Origin: Streptomyces sp. CB02959
GTDB lineage: Bacteria > Actinomycetota > Actinomycetes > Streptomycetales > Streptomycetaceae
DNA length: 64,000 bases
Assembly: GCF_002803155.1 (NCBI RefSeq)
Contig: NZ_NNBP01000031.1
Span: forward strand, 1 to 64,000
Reading direction: 5' to 3'
Below are positions 9,400 through 18,187 of this stretch, in pieces. How positions within the stretch are numbered: the first letter of the stretch is position 1; every line of letters begins with the position of its first letter. The notes under the pieces are model-generated. The model saw nothing but the letters and a program-made list of their open reading frames with translations, did no database searches and was not told the DNA's origin. A program made the position numbers and the translations under genes.

Positions 9400-9540
9400 G
9401 GCGGCGGAGATGTGGAACGCCGTCTGGACCGCGCGGTCACCGGGCCCGACGGCGGCTACCGTCTCGACGTGCCGGGCCCCGGCTCGTACGTCCTGATCAC
9501 CTCGGCCGGAGGTTCCGCCGACGCCAGTAGCGGCAGCGGT
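9400..9540 (+). pseudogene. Carboxypeptidase-regulatory-like fragment
   Basis: A short stretch reads AVTGPDGGYRLDVPGPGSYV, the beta-sandwich signature of carboxypeptidase regulatory-like domains that Streptomyces also carries at the end of some transporters. There is no start, and the frame decays on both sides, so this is a fragment at best. Confidence 0.35.
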
Positions 9541-9613
9541 TCTCCTGTCCGGGACCGGTCTCGATGTTCTGCCCGTTCTGTTCTTCAGGGCCGGTGACCC
9601 GGCACCGCCGGTC

Positions 9614-10312
9614 TCAGGACCAGGCGATCTCGCCATGGCGGTCGATGAAGCGTCCGGTGCCGGCACCGGGCCCCTCGGTGGCGAGGGCGACGATCGCGTC
9701 CGTGCCCTCGGTGACGGTCTGGGAGCCGCTGTGACCGTTTATGTCGGTCGCGGTGTAGCCGGGGTCGGCGGCGTTGACGCGAATGCCCTTGAGCCCTTTG
9801 GCGTACTGCGTGGTCAACATCGTCAGCGCCGCCTTCGAGGAGGCGTACAGCGGCACGACGACGTGCGACTCGGACCGGCCGGGGTCGTGGGTGAAGGCGA
9901 GGGAGCCCATGCCGCTGCTGACGTTGATGATCAGGGGGTCGTCCGAACGGCGCAGCAGCGGCAGGAACGCGGTGGTGGTGCGGACCACGCCGATGACGTT
10001 GACGTCGAGGACGGCGCGGGCGTCCGCGGCGGTGAGGTCGCCGGGATCACCGAAGGGACCCTGGACCCCCGCGTTGTTGATCAGGACATCGATCCTGCCC
10101 TCGTGCTCGGCGACGTCCGCGGCGGCGGCGGCCACGGACGCGTCGTCGGTCACGTCGACGGGGACGAAGCGTGCGCCCAGCGCGGCGGCTGCCTCCTCAC
10201 CCCGCTCACGGTCGCGGGCTCCCAGGACAACGGTGTGACCGCACGCGATGAGGCGGCGGGCGGTCTCGCGGCCGATGCCCTTGTTGGCTCCGGTGATGAA
10301 AGTGATCGTCAT
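9614..10312 (-). CDS. SDR family oxidoreductase
   Basis: A 232-residue short-chain dehydrogenase. The N-terminus MTITFITGANKGIGRETARR carries the TGxxxGIG motif. NNAG is at about residue 80, the catalytic Ser is in NVSSGMGS and YASSK provides Tyr/Lys. ATG 10312 is chosen because the Rossmann strand starts immediately; the frame to 10381 is not conserved. It faces an MmyB-like regulator across a 114-bp shared promoter region, a recurring Streptomyces pairing in which the XRE protein probably controls the reductase. Substrate unknown. Confidence 0.88.
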   Translation of the reverse strand: MTITFITGANKGIGRETARRLIACGHTVVLGARDRERGEEAAAALGARFVPVDVTDDASVAAAAADVAEHEGRIDVLINNAGVQGPFGDPGDLTAADARAVLDVNVIGVVRTTTAFLPLLRRSDDPLIINVSSGMGSLAFTHDPGRSESHVVVPLYASSKAALTMLTTQYAKGLKGIRVNAADPGYTATDINGHSGSQTVTEGTDAIVALATEGPGAGTGRFIDRHGEIAWS

Positions 10313-10426
10313 GCCTTCGATAGTTGCCTGGACGAGGGAGCCGGACCAGGGACGCTTCGACGGTGGGAAGACCAGTACCACCCTCGCGCCCCCGCATGTG
10401 ATCGGGGACGCGGGAGGATGGAGGGC

Positions 10427-11296
10427 ATGACGACGACACCCCCCGGAGCTGGACTGGGCGCGATGATCCGCACGTGGCGGAACCGGCTGCCCCCGTCAGC
10501 CGCTGGGCTGCCGGTCGTCCGCAAGCGCCGGGCTGTCGGGCTGCGGCGCGAGGAACTGGCCGACCTGGCCGGAGTGTCGGTCGACTACGTCGTGCGCCTG
10601 GAGCAGGGGCGGGCCACGACACCCTCGGCGTCGGTGGTGGCGTCCCTGGCGCGCGCTCTCCAACTGTCCACCGCCGAGCGGGACCACCTCTACCGGCTGG
10701 CCCAGATCGTGCCGCCGGCGGACGGCACGATCTGCGACCATCTCCCGCCCGGTATGCAACGGGTACTCGTCCGCCTCGGAGACGTACCGGTGGCCGTGTT
10801 CGCGGCGGACTGGCAACTGGTGTGGTGGAACCACGGGTGGGCCGCCCTGCTGGGAGACCCCTTGGCCTCGCCGCCGCGGATGCGCAACTTCGCCCGCGAC
10901 AGGTTCCCGGTGGACGTCGATCACACCCCCCTCGCGCTGTGGCCGGTCACCGAGACGGACCCCGACACCGCCGACGCCGCCCTCGTATCCGATCTGCGCC
11001 GCGCCACCGGCCGCTTCCCCCGGGACAGCCGCCTGGCCGCGCTGGTCCGCGACCTGAACGCAGGCAACGAGAGGTTCGCCGAGCTGTGGGCGACGGGAGA
11101 GGTGACCGCGAACCGCGAGGTCCACAAGAGGGTCGATCACCCGTCGGTGGGCCCGGTCACGGTGGACTGCGATGTCCTGACCGACGGCGACACGGAGCTC
11201 AAGATTGTCATCATGACCGCCGCGCCGGGCAGTGAGGACGAGACCAAACTCCAGCTCACCACCGTCGTCGGCCCACCGGCCGGCACGCGCAACTGA
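10427..11296 (+). CDS. XRE family regulator with MmyB-like ligand-binding domain
   Basis: A 289-residue regulator. Residues about 10-75 form the XRE helix-turn-helix (LRREELADLAGVSVDYVVRL, EQGRATTPSASVVASLARAL). The rest is the PAS-like MmyB domain, with PVAVFAADWQLVWWNHGWAA and later FARDRFPVDVDH and GEVTANREVHKRV. ATG 10427 has GGAGG and GGAGGG upstream. It is divergent from the SDR at 9614-10312 and presumably regulates it. The open frame extends far upstream through the antisense of the SDR and should not be used. Confidence 0.88.
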   Translation: MTTTPPGAGLGAMIRTWRNRLPPSAAGLPVVRKRRAVGLRREELADLAGVSVDYVVRLEQGRATTPSASVVASLARALQLSTAERDHLYRLAQIVPPADGTICDHLPPGMQRVLVRLGDVPVAVFAADWQLVWWNHGWAALLGDPLASPPRMRNFARDRFPVDVDHTPLALWPVTETDPDTADAALVSDLRRATGRFPRDSRLAALVRDLNAGNERFAELWATGEVTANREVHKRVDHPSVGPVTVDCDVLTDGDTELKIVIMTAAPGSEDETKLQLTTVVGPPAGTRN

Positions 11297-11336
11297 TCCG
11301 CCCCGCCCATCGGCCGACCGACGGCTCACGGTTTTC

Positions 11337-11741
11337 GTGACGCACCACACCGTTGGACACGCACCGACGGGTGATCAGGACGGCCCGCTGGCGGACTGCC
11401 CGGACGGCGCCCTCGTTCCGCCTGGCCACGAACCGCGGTGCCCTGTTGACATCACCCTCGCCGCGCTGGGTGGTCGGTGGACGCCGCTGGTAGTCCGCGA
11501 GTTTCTACGCCGCGGTCAGACCACATACTCCGAACTGTCCGCCGCCCTGCCCGCTCTCTCGGACAGGCCGACCCAGTTGACCAGTGCGGGCGTCATCGAG
11601 CGTCACCGCACCCCGGGCTGGCCTCCGCGCGTCCGCTACATTCTGACCAGCCAGGGCCGGGCGCTGGAACCAGTGGCGCGCAGCATGTGGGAGCGAGGCA
11701 CAGCGCGACGGGACGCCCTTGACCAAACGCCAGACCCGTAG
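11337..11741 (+). CDS. HxlR family transcriptional regulator, with internal deletion
   Basis: Winged-helix regulator of about 134 residues starting at GTG 11337. It shows RCPVDITLAALGGRWTPLVV, REFLRRGQTTYSELSAALPA and VIERHRTPGWPPRVRYILTS, the HxlR helix-turn-helix and wing. Family members read roughly LPxLSDKVLxxRLxxLxxAG here; this protein reads ALSDRPTQLTSAG, about five residues shorter within the recognition-helix region. It may therefore bind DNA poorly or be a near-intact relic. It follows the MmyB-like gene by 40 bp. Confidence 0.72.
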   Translation: MTHHTVGHAPTGDQDGPLADCPDGALVPPGHEPRCPVDITLAALGGRWTPLVVREFLRRGQTTYSELSAALPALSDRPTQLTSAGVIERHRTPGWPPRVRYILTSQGRALEPVARSMWERGTARRDALDQTPDP

Positions 11742-11813
11742 AACACGGCCTGAACCTCGTCAGCTCCCCGGTTCTTGCTCGCTGCGGCTGGACGGCCTTC
11801 TACGATCCGGTGC

Positions 11814-12090
11814 ATGGATCCTGAGCTGCTGGAACGGATCACCACGCGGCGCGCGGAACTGGACGAACTCGAAGAACAGCTGGCCAAGCAGTTGGCGGAG
11901 GTACGGGCCGAGCGGAACGAACTCGCCGTCGCCGAACGCGTCCTTGAACGGGTGAGCGAACAGCATGCCGAAGAGCGGGCATCGGTCACGCCGGCGCCCG
12001 GGCAGGTGGGCGGACGAGCGGTGATGCTGATCCCGCACCGCACGTCAGGCGTGGAGGAGAGCACACTCCCGCCGGACTACCAGCGCCGTC
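11814..12090 (+). pseudogene. Coiled-coil protein interrupted by an IS
   Basis: Starts MDPELLERITTRRAELDELE, continues as a charged coiled coil (LAKQLAEVRAERNELAVAER) and reaches GQVGGRAVMLIPHRTSG and LPPDYQRR. Streptomyces homologues continue into a C-terminal winged-helix-like region. Here the reading passes directly into IS transposase sequence at about 12088 and the rest of the gene is not found beyond the IS. Function of the family is unknown to me. Confidence 0.55.
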
Positions 12091-12865
12091 TGCCGCTGTC
12101 CACGAGCACCGTCAACCACCTCGCCGATCTACTGCGACGCCACCTGAAGGCGATACGGTCCAGGTGGCGGATCCTGCCGCCCGGGAGGATCACGGTGATC
12201 GTCTTGGCCGTGCTGCGCCACGACCAGCGCCTGGCCGACATGGCCGGCGGCAACAATGTGTCCGAGTCCACCGTCCGCCGCTGGCGCGACGAGTGATCGC
12301 CCTCCTCGCCGCGCAGGCTCCGCGCCTGGACCGCGCCCTGAAGAAGGTGGCCAAGCAGGGCGGGGAGGTAGTCCTGATCGACGGCACCCTCATCCCCACC
12401 CGACGCCGCACAGGAAAGGCCGACCGGCGCAACGACTCCGGCAAATCCCGCCATCACGGCCTGCACTTCCTCGCCGTGACCGACGAGAGGGGCCGGCTGA
12501 TCTGGATATCCGCCGCCCGGCCCGGCCGCACCCACGACATCACGGCCGCCCGCCACGACCACATTCTGGCCCACCTGCGCGCCGCCGGTCTCGGCGCATT
12601 GACGGACCTCGGCTTCTGCGGCCTCGACAACGACGTACGCGACCCCGTGATCGTCACCGGCTTCACAGCCACCCGCGCTCACAAGCTCACCCCCGGCCAG
12701 AAGACCGCCAACCGCGTCCTCGCCACCGGACGCACACCGGTCGAACGCGGATTCGCCCACCTCAAGAACTGGCGGACCCTCACCAAACTCCGCACCGACC
12801 CCGCCCGCGCCACCCACCTCCTGCGCGCCCTGCTCGTTCTGACGAACCTCGAAGTCAACCGATGA
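12088..12865 (+). pseudogene. IS transposase, one-base frameshift
   Basis: First part reads STSTVNHLADLLRRHLKAIR, RWRILPPGRITVIVLAVLRH and SESTVRRWRDE, then a stop at 12294. The other frame picks up at once with VIALLAAQAPRLDRALKKVA, VVLIDGTLIPTRRR (DDE Asp region), SRHHGLHFLAVTDERGRLIW, THDITAARHD, GALTDLGFCGLDND and the end TPVERGFAHLKNWRTL and LLVLTNLEVNR. One G missing in GACGAG-TGATCGCC would explain the break. It is either inactive or uses frameshifting; single-base loss is simpler. Confidence 0.7.
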
Positions 12866-12968
12866 CGGATGATCTACTCCGCAGACCGTCGCCCACGACC
12901 AGCGTGAGCACCCCGAGAACCGGTCACACCAGCTCTTTGACCTCTGATTTCAAGTTGGCGGAGGCTCA
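12088..12968 (+). mobile_element. Insertion sequence encoding a HARBI1/IS5-like DDE transposase
   Basis: Runs from the transposase N-terminus at about 12088 to TTCAAGTTGGCGGAGGCTCA (12949-12968), which matches the end of the remnant at 9047. A left inverted repeat is not visible, so the left end appears lost or fused with the interrupted coiled-coil gene. The transposase is frameshifted. Confidence 0.65.
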
Positions 12969-13409
12969 GTGAGGAACATCGGCGACAATCCACTGCCGGT
13001 GCTGCTTGACCGACCACAGCCCCCGCTTCCGCGCCCTCGTCCTGGCCCGGCGAGCTGCGCGTCCGGGGTGGGTGCCCACGGCGCGCATTGGACGCCTCGT
13101 CGCGGGCCACGGAAATCGCCGGTGCCGGGCTGGCGTCGCCCCATGATGCTGACCGTGCCTCGACACTCTCCGACTTCGGCAGCACAGTCGTCACCGCGAT
13201 ACTCCTGGTCGGGGTCCCCGCGGTGAACGACATCGGAGGCGCCGGGGCCGGTTTCACGGTGGTCGCCGCGGGCTGCGGGGCGGCGTACGCCCTTGGTACG
13301 TGGCCTGGCGGCTGCTCTTCCGTCGAAGGGCGGCCCGTAGCGGGCGGCTGAGCCATGGGAGCCTGTGGGGTGTTTTCCAACGGGTGGTGCCCCAGGCGCC
13401 GCCCCGCCG
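12969..13409. other. No recognisable gene
   Basis: Between the IS right end and the RHS relic. A plus-strand stretch about 13150-13310 is hydrophobic (TVVTAILLVGVPAVND) and could be a membrane-protein scrap, but there is no start, ribosome site or family match. Confidence 0.35.
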
Positions 13410-14375
13410 TCAGGGGGCGGGCGACGCCCGGTCGTCGAGCGGCCGACATCCGAGGTGTGCGTCAACTTCGGTAGAACCCCGGCTGGCTCCTCTGCGGTCG
13501 GGCCGGATCTCGAAGGGGGTGCCGTCGTCGTCGCGCCAGATGTCGCCCCGGTGGCCGTTGCGGTCGGAAATGGCCTCCAGGGGGAGGGCGACCCGGCCGG
13601 CCGCGGCCTCCTCCGGGGTCACGGAGGCCGGCAGGAAGTGCAGGGTGTGCCCGGCGTCGCGGTCGGTGACGCGGATCTCGCCGGCCGGTGTCCCGTCCCA
13701 GCGCAGCTCGAGGAGGGGGCCCAGGTGGGGGAGGACGGCGGTGTCCGGGGTGGGCACGTCGTACGAGAGCAGCATGCCGTCGGCGGTGGCCAGGACGAGT
13801 CCCCGCTCATCGGCCTCCAGGCGCTGGTCCAGGGTGGAGGCCCAGGAAGCGCCGAACCACCGACCGCAGCGGTAGGACGACAGGTGGGTGCGCTCGACGA
13901 CGAGGTCGAGCAGGCCGGGTAGGCGTACGTCGGTCTCGGTGAGGATCATCTCGCCCGACACGAGATCGATGGGGTCGCCGCCCTTGCAGCGGCCACCCGC
14001 GGGCTTGGACGATCCCACCCTGTCCCGGTTCGCCCCGTCCCGCAGCGATGAGGGGCCGGAGGAGTTCGGCCCACCGGATCCGGGGCCCTTCGAGGAGCCT
14101 TTTGGGCCCCCACCCTCCGGTCCGGCCGACGGGTGGGGTGACGAGGAGGGCGCGGAACGAGGGGCCTTGGGCATGTCACCGTGCCGGCCCTTGAGGATGT
14201 CGTCCATGGCCGACGTGTGTTTGGCGTCGGTTTCAGCGTGGTTCTTCGCCACCTGCCGCAGGCGGTCGCCAGTGTCGTGGTAGAGGTTCTTGACAGCCTT
14301 CCCCGCGTCCTCGTCCAGCGTCTTGCCGAGCCGCACCGCACCGTCCTCCAATGCTTTGACGATACGATTCGTCAC
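13410..14375 (-). pseudogene. RHS/DUF6531-type polymorphic toxin, N-terminal part only
   Basis: Starts at GTG 14375 (VTNRIVKALEDGAVRLGKTL), with GTGA overlapping the stop of the upstream gene. A helical region is followed by a Gly/Ser/Pro linker, then GDPIDLVSGEMILTETDVRL (the DUF6531 entry of RHS toxins), RTHLSSYRCGRWFGASWAST, and the first YD-type strands ending at RNGHRGDIWRDDDGTPFEIR. Family proteins run well over 1,000 residues with a C-terminal toxin. Here similarity ends near 13495 and the frame stops at 13410, so the RHS shell and toxin tip are missing. No immunity gene follows. Confidence 0.7.
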
Positions 14376-15097
14376 GCGAAGCTCACCCCGCTCAGCTTGT
14401 TCGTGAAGTCCGTGGCATGCGCCTCCATCGTCTCGGCGTGCTGGGCCAACGCCTGGGAACGCGAATGCAGTTCCTCGGGGTGGACGGAGAAGCTCTCTCC
14501 TGCGCCGCCGCCGGTGGGGACACCGAGTGCCTTGGCGGTGCCCTCGTAGACGAGTCCGCTCACCGCCTTGCCGACCACGTCGACGAGCGGGGTGATGGCG
14601 GCCTCGAAAACCTGGGCCGACGACGTACTGCTCCAACTGCTGCTCCAGGTAGCTCGTCGCCTTGCGGGCCGCCGCGATGATGCCGGCCTCCGCAACCTCG
14701 GCGAGGCCGAAGGTGAAGGCCGCGGCGGCCTGGTCCGCGACGAACGTCACGGCGAGCGCGACCAGTTCGGCGATGGCCGCCGCCTTCATGGCCACGATGA
14801 CACCGGCCGCGGCGTCCAGGGCGGTCGCCACCGTGTGACAGCGGTCACCAACTCGTTCATGTGGCTGGACGACATCTGGCCCCACTTGGCCATGAGAGCG
14901 TCGTAGGAAGCACCCTGATAGATCTCGGACAACTGCTTCACCGACGAGGTGGCGTCCTGGTGGCACTGCTGGACGTTGTTGGCGAAGTCCCTTACGTGGC
15001 AACCGAATTCGCTGACCTTGTCCTCGTTGACATTCGGCCAGTGGACGCCGATGAAGTCGAGAAACGACACCACCGCGTCGGGCAGTTCCAGTGCCAC
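14372..15097 (-). pseudogene. WXG100-like / T7SS-associated target protein, frameshifted
   Basis: Starts at 15097 (MALELPDAVVSFLDFIGVHW). A helical WXG-like region follows (NNVQQCHQDATSSVKQLSEI, YDALMAKWGQMSSSHMNELV), then shifts frame near 14840 to ATALDAAAGVIVAMKAAAIA and TSYLEQQLEQYV. It shifts again near 14630 to FEAAITPLVDVVGKAVSGLV and ends HATDFTNKLSGVSFA-stop at 14372. The long helical layout coupled to an RHS gene is typical of Streptomyces type-VII-secreted toxin modules, where this protein acts as carrier or partner. Two shifts make it non-functional as sequenced. Confidence 0.6.
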
Positions 15098-15503
15098 TGG
15101 TCCCCCCAGATGAGATCTCGTCAGACCCGTTGTCGCAACGTATCGCCGCCGGATAAGGGTCGGGCAATCTGACGGTCAGTTTTGTCCCAGATGCCGCTGC
15201 GGAGTTCGGTGCCGAGAACCCCCGACCGATCGGCGACGGCTCGACGAGACGCGGGGACACAGTAAGCTTGCCGGCCAGCGACCCGATGACGGCCACAACC
15301 TGGCGTTCACGACACGTGTCGGCCCCGGTGTTCAGCTCACCTCTTCGACGTCGACGAGGAGCTGAGCCACCAACTCTTCCTCGCCGACACTCCCTGGTCA
15401 GGGCCTTCCACCGGCGCGTTGTCCAGCCCGTTCTGCCGGGCCGCCAGGGCATGGTCCCGCCCTGGCGACGCGCGGTGGTCGACGGCCTCGCCATGGCCTT
15501 CCC
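15098..15503. other. Intergenic region, possible transposase scrap
   Basis: Between the T7SS-like relic and the P450 stop. On the minus strand about 15340-15450, ARQNGLDNAPVEGPD faintly recalls the end of some IS transposases, but it is too short to assign. Confidence 0.3.
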
Positions 15504-16853
15504 TCACCGCGGATCGACGATGAGCTGCGGACCTCGTGGGCGGAGGGTGGCTGAGGTGGCGCTCTCCCGGACGGGGGTGGGGGTGGCCGGCGTGAGCCGC
15601 CAGCGGGCCAGGACGACCGCGGCGATGAGGAGAATCTCGGCCCAGGCGAAGGATTGGCCGACGCACTTGTGTTGGCCCGCACCGAAGGGGAGGAACAGCT
15701 TGCGTGACGTGTGATCCCCGGGCCGTTGCCACCGACCGGGGTCGAAGCGCAGGGGGTCGGGGTGGAGCCGCGGGGATCGGTGCAGGGCGGCCGGGCTGAA
15801 GAGGATCTCCGTCCCCGGGGGCAGCCGCGCTTCGGCGCAATCGAGAGGAGCCACCGTCCGGCGCATGAGGATCCAGTTGGGGGTGTGGAGCCGGAGGGTC
15901 TCGCTGAGCGCGTGCCCTGTACGTTCCAGGCGTGGCAAGTCGCTCCAGGACACAGAGCCGTCGGCGGCGATGGCGCGCACTTCCTCGCTCAACTCGTCCT
16001 GTAGTTCCCGGTGCCGGGCGAGTTCGTGGAACAGCCAGGACAGCGTGGTGGCGACCGTCTCGGTGCCGGCCAGGAGCAGCGAGACCGCCTCGTCCCGCAC
16101 CTGGGCCGGTTCCATGGCGAGGCCCGTCTCCTCGTCCCGGGCGGTCAGCAGCAGGTTCAGCACCGTGCTGTCCGGGTTCCGGCAGGGGAGGGCCTGCGCG
16201 ACGACGTCATCCACCACGGTGCGCAGCTCCCGGACCGCCGAGTCGAAGCGCCGGTTGCTCGGAAGGGGCAGCTTCTCCAGCAGGGGGGAGGGGTAGAGCG
16301 CGCGTTGGACGAATCCCGTGAGGACCACGGGTACGGCCTGGTCGATCCGGTGTTTCTGGGCATCGTTCAGGCGGGTGGCGAACAGCGCTTCCATCACGAT
16401 GTCCCGGGTGAGCGCGTGCATCTGCGTGGTGATCGGTACCGGTCGCCCGGGCTTCCAACGGGACACCGCCGAGGCTGCCTGACGGGTGGTCAGCGCCGCG
16501 TATCGGCGGATGCTGTCGCTGTGGAAGGCCGGTTGCACCAGGCGCCGCTGGCGGAGGTGGAACGCGCCCTCGGAGAGGAACAGCCCGTTTCCCAGCAGCC
16601 CGCGGGCCTTGTCGAAGACGAAGCCCTTTTCGGTCTTCGCGGCGTCTTCGACGAGCAGCCGGTGGACGAGTTCGGGCGTGGTGAACACGTGAACCGGTCG
16701 CCGCCACAGGTGGATCCGCACCACGGGGCCGTAGTCGGCCAGCGACTGCAGGAAGGGTACGGGGTGGGTCAGCAGCGGAATCAGGTGTCCGAGCAGGGGC
16801 AGCCGGCCGGTGGCACACGGCACTCCGTCGCGGAAGACTTCGGCTCGGGTCAT
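15504..16853 (-). CDS. Cytochrome P450 coupled to terpene synthase
   Basis: A 449-residue P450, probably oxidising the terpene made by the upstream enzyme. I-helix LLLAGTETVATT (AGxxT), K-helix SETLRLH (ExxR), and heme loop FGAGQHKCVGQSFAW (FGxGxxxCxG) are all present. The start MTRAEVFRDGVP has ATG at 16853 inside the ATGA overlapping the terpene-synthase stop, so translation is coupled and no separate start needs invoking. The arrangement parallels the terpene synthase/CYP170 pairs of Streptomyces. Electron partners could be the ferredoxin and reductase at 25.4-27 kb, but that is inference. Confidence 0.92.
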   Translation of the reverse strand: MTRAEVFRDGVPCATGRLPLLGHLIPLLTHPVPFLQSLADYGPVVRIHLWRRPVHVFTTPELVHRLLVEDAAKTEKGFVFDKARGLLGNGLFLSEGAFHLRQRRLVQPAFHSDSIRRYAALTTRQAASAVSRWKPGRPVPITTQMHALTRDIVMEALFATRLNDAQKHRIDQAVPVVLTGFVQRALYPSPLLEKLPLPSNRRFDSAVRELRTVVDDVVAQALPCRNPDSTVLNLLLTARDEETGLAMEPAQVRDEAVSLLLAGTETVATTLSWLFHELARHRELQDELSEEVRAIAADGSVSWSDLPRLERTGHALSETLRLHTPNWILMRRTVAPLDCAEARLPPGTEILFSPAALHRSPRLHPDPLRFDPGRWQRPGDHTSRKLFLPFGAGQHKCVGQSFAWAEILLIAAVVLARWRLTPATPTPVRESATSATLRPRGPQLIVDPR

Positions 16854-17848
16854 CGGCGGCTCGTCGTCGCTGCCGGCGCGTCGAATCGCGAGCTGTGGCG
16901 GGACCACTCGATGTGCCCCCGCAGCCACAGGCCGAGACTGCGCGCGTACGCCGAGGTCGCGGCGCTGCCGTCGGCACGGACGGCGTGGCTCAGCTCGATG
17001 AAGGCGCTCATCTCGGCGTCGCGCATGGCGACGGCCAGCTTCCGGGCCTCGGCGGGTGAGCAGCGATGGTGGCAGGCGAGGACCTCGACCAGGTTGTGGC
17101 GGCCCTGGCCGGCGGCCTTCTCCTTGGCATGGGAGTACAGGTCGTTGTCCCAGCTCACCAGGTTCGCGGTGAGGTCCCTGAGCGTGCGCAGCGCGGGGCC
17201 GTCCGCCTCCGCCGGCGGCGGTTCGTGGCCCGCCGCGACGTCGACGAGGGCGAGACAGGTGTACGTCGCCCCGGTGTGTCGGCGCATGGCCACGTACTCG
17301 GCCAGCCCCGGTACCACTCCCGCCTCGCGGTTCGCGGCCTCCCACACCTGGGCGAAAAGGTAGTCGCGGACCGTGCACTCCCACCGGAAGAGCTGCGACG
17401 GCGACGCCTGTGCACCTACCCGGTCCCGGATCTCCCGCAGGGCCACCGCGTAGGCACGAGACGGTCCGTCCATCTCGGCCACGGGCGTCTCGGCGTCGAG
17501 CGCCCGTGCCAGCAGGGCAGTCGTCCGTGCCAACGGGCCAGGCCGGCTGCCGCGTTCCCGGTCCTCGCAGTACCCGTCGTCGAACGCGAAGAGCCAGACG
17601 TACCAGTCTGACAGCAGCCGCAGCATTTCGGCGGCCACCTCGGGATTGGTCCGTGCGGCCAGGTGGCCGCTGCGTTGACGCCGAATCCGCTCGGCCTGGT
17701 GCGGTTGCCTTTCCAGCAGCCGGTGTCGTGCCAGCCAGGCCAGGCTCTGCTGGTCGGCCTGCTCGGAGTGTCGGTTTATCAAGGAGGGGAAGGGACACCA
17801 CAAATCGTCCGTGGCTCTGCCCGGTTGCCCGTCGAGAAGATTGCCCAC
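16850..17848 (-). CDS. Terpene synthase (class I, sesquiterpene-type)
   Basis: A class I terpene cyclase of about 332 residues that ionises and cyclises a prenyl diphosphate, probably farnesyl diphosphate. The metal-binding aspartate motif is FAFDDGYCED (Asp90-Asp91), the NSE triad is NDLYSHAKE (235-243), and RRHTGA near 189 matches the diphosphate-sensor region. The GTG at 17848 is the best start in sight (GAGG upstream) but an in-frame upstream start is possible. Product cannot be deduced. First gene of a two-gene operon with the P450; about 340 bp separate it from the divergent LAL regulator. Confidence 0.88.
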   Translation of the reverse strand: MGNLLDGQPGRATDDLWCPFPSLINRHSEQADQQSLAWLARHRLLERQPHQAERIRRQRSGHLAARTNPEVAAEMLRLLSDWYVWLFAFDDGYCEDRERGSRPGPLARTTALLARALDAETPVAEMDGPSRAYAVALREIRDRVGAQASPSQLFRWECTVRDYLFAQVWEAANREAGVVPGLAEYVAMRRHTGATYTCLALVDVAAGHEPPPAEADGPALRTLRDLTANLVSWDNDLYSHAKEKAAGQGRHNLVEVLACHHRCSPAEARKLAVAMRDAEMSAFIELSHAVRADGSAATSAYARSLGLWLRGHIEWSRHSSRFDAPAATTSRR

Positions 17849-18187
17849 TGGTCTGCCAGCCTCGCCTGGGTGGGTGAAGCCGGGTTCCGTCCCATGCGAC
17901 GACCGTGCGGGACGGGCCGGCTTGTACGAGCTGACGAGGCTAGTCAGCCCGCGACGGCGCAGTGGACTCTGCGCGCATGCACTGTTGACTCGTGGCGCAC
18001 CGCCACCCCCGGGGCATGTCCTGGCCGAATCGAGCGGTTCTGGGACCGTGCGCGGGCCCAACCGAAGACGCGTTGGCCGTCCCTGCCCGGGAGGAGTACG
18101 GCGCTTCCACTGTTGCGCCGGGTGGATCTGACGGGCGGTAGCCTTGGTCGGTTGGGATTGAGCAGACTGGACGACCCGGGGGCGCGA

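Noticed and set aside
9635..10426. N-terminal extension of the MmyB-like regulator to 553 residues
   Set aside because: The extension is antisense to a real SDR gene; the HTH starts at 10427 with its own ribosome site.
15340..15450. ISL3-type transposase end
   Set aside because: Only about ten residues look similar; too little to call.
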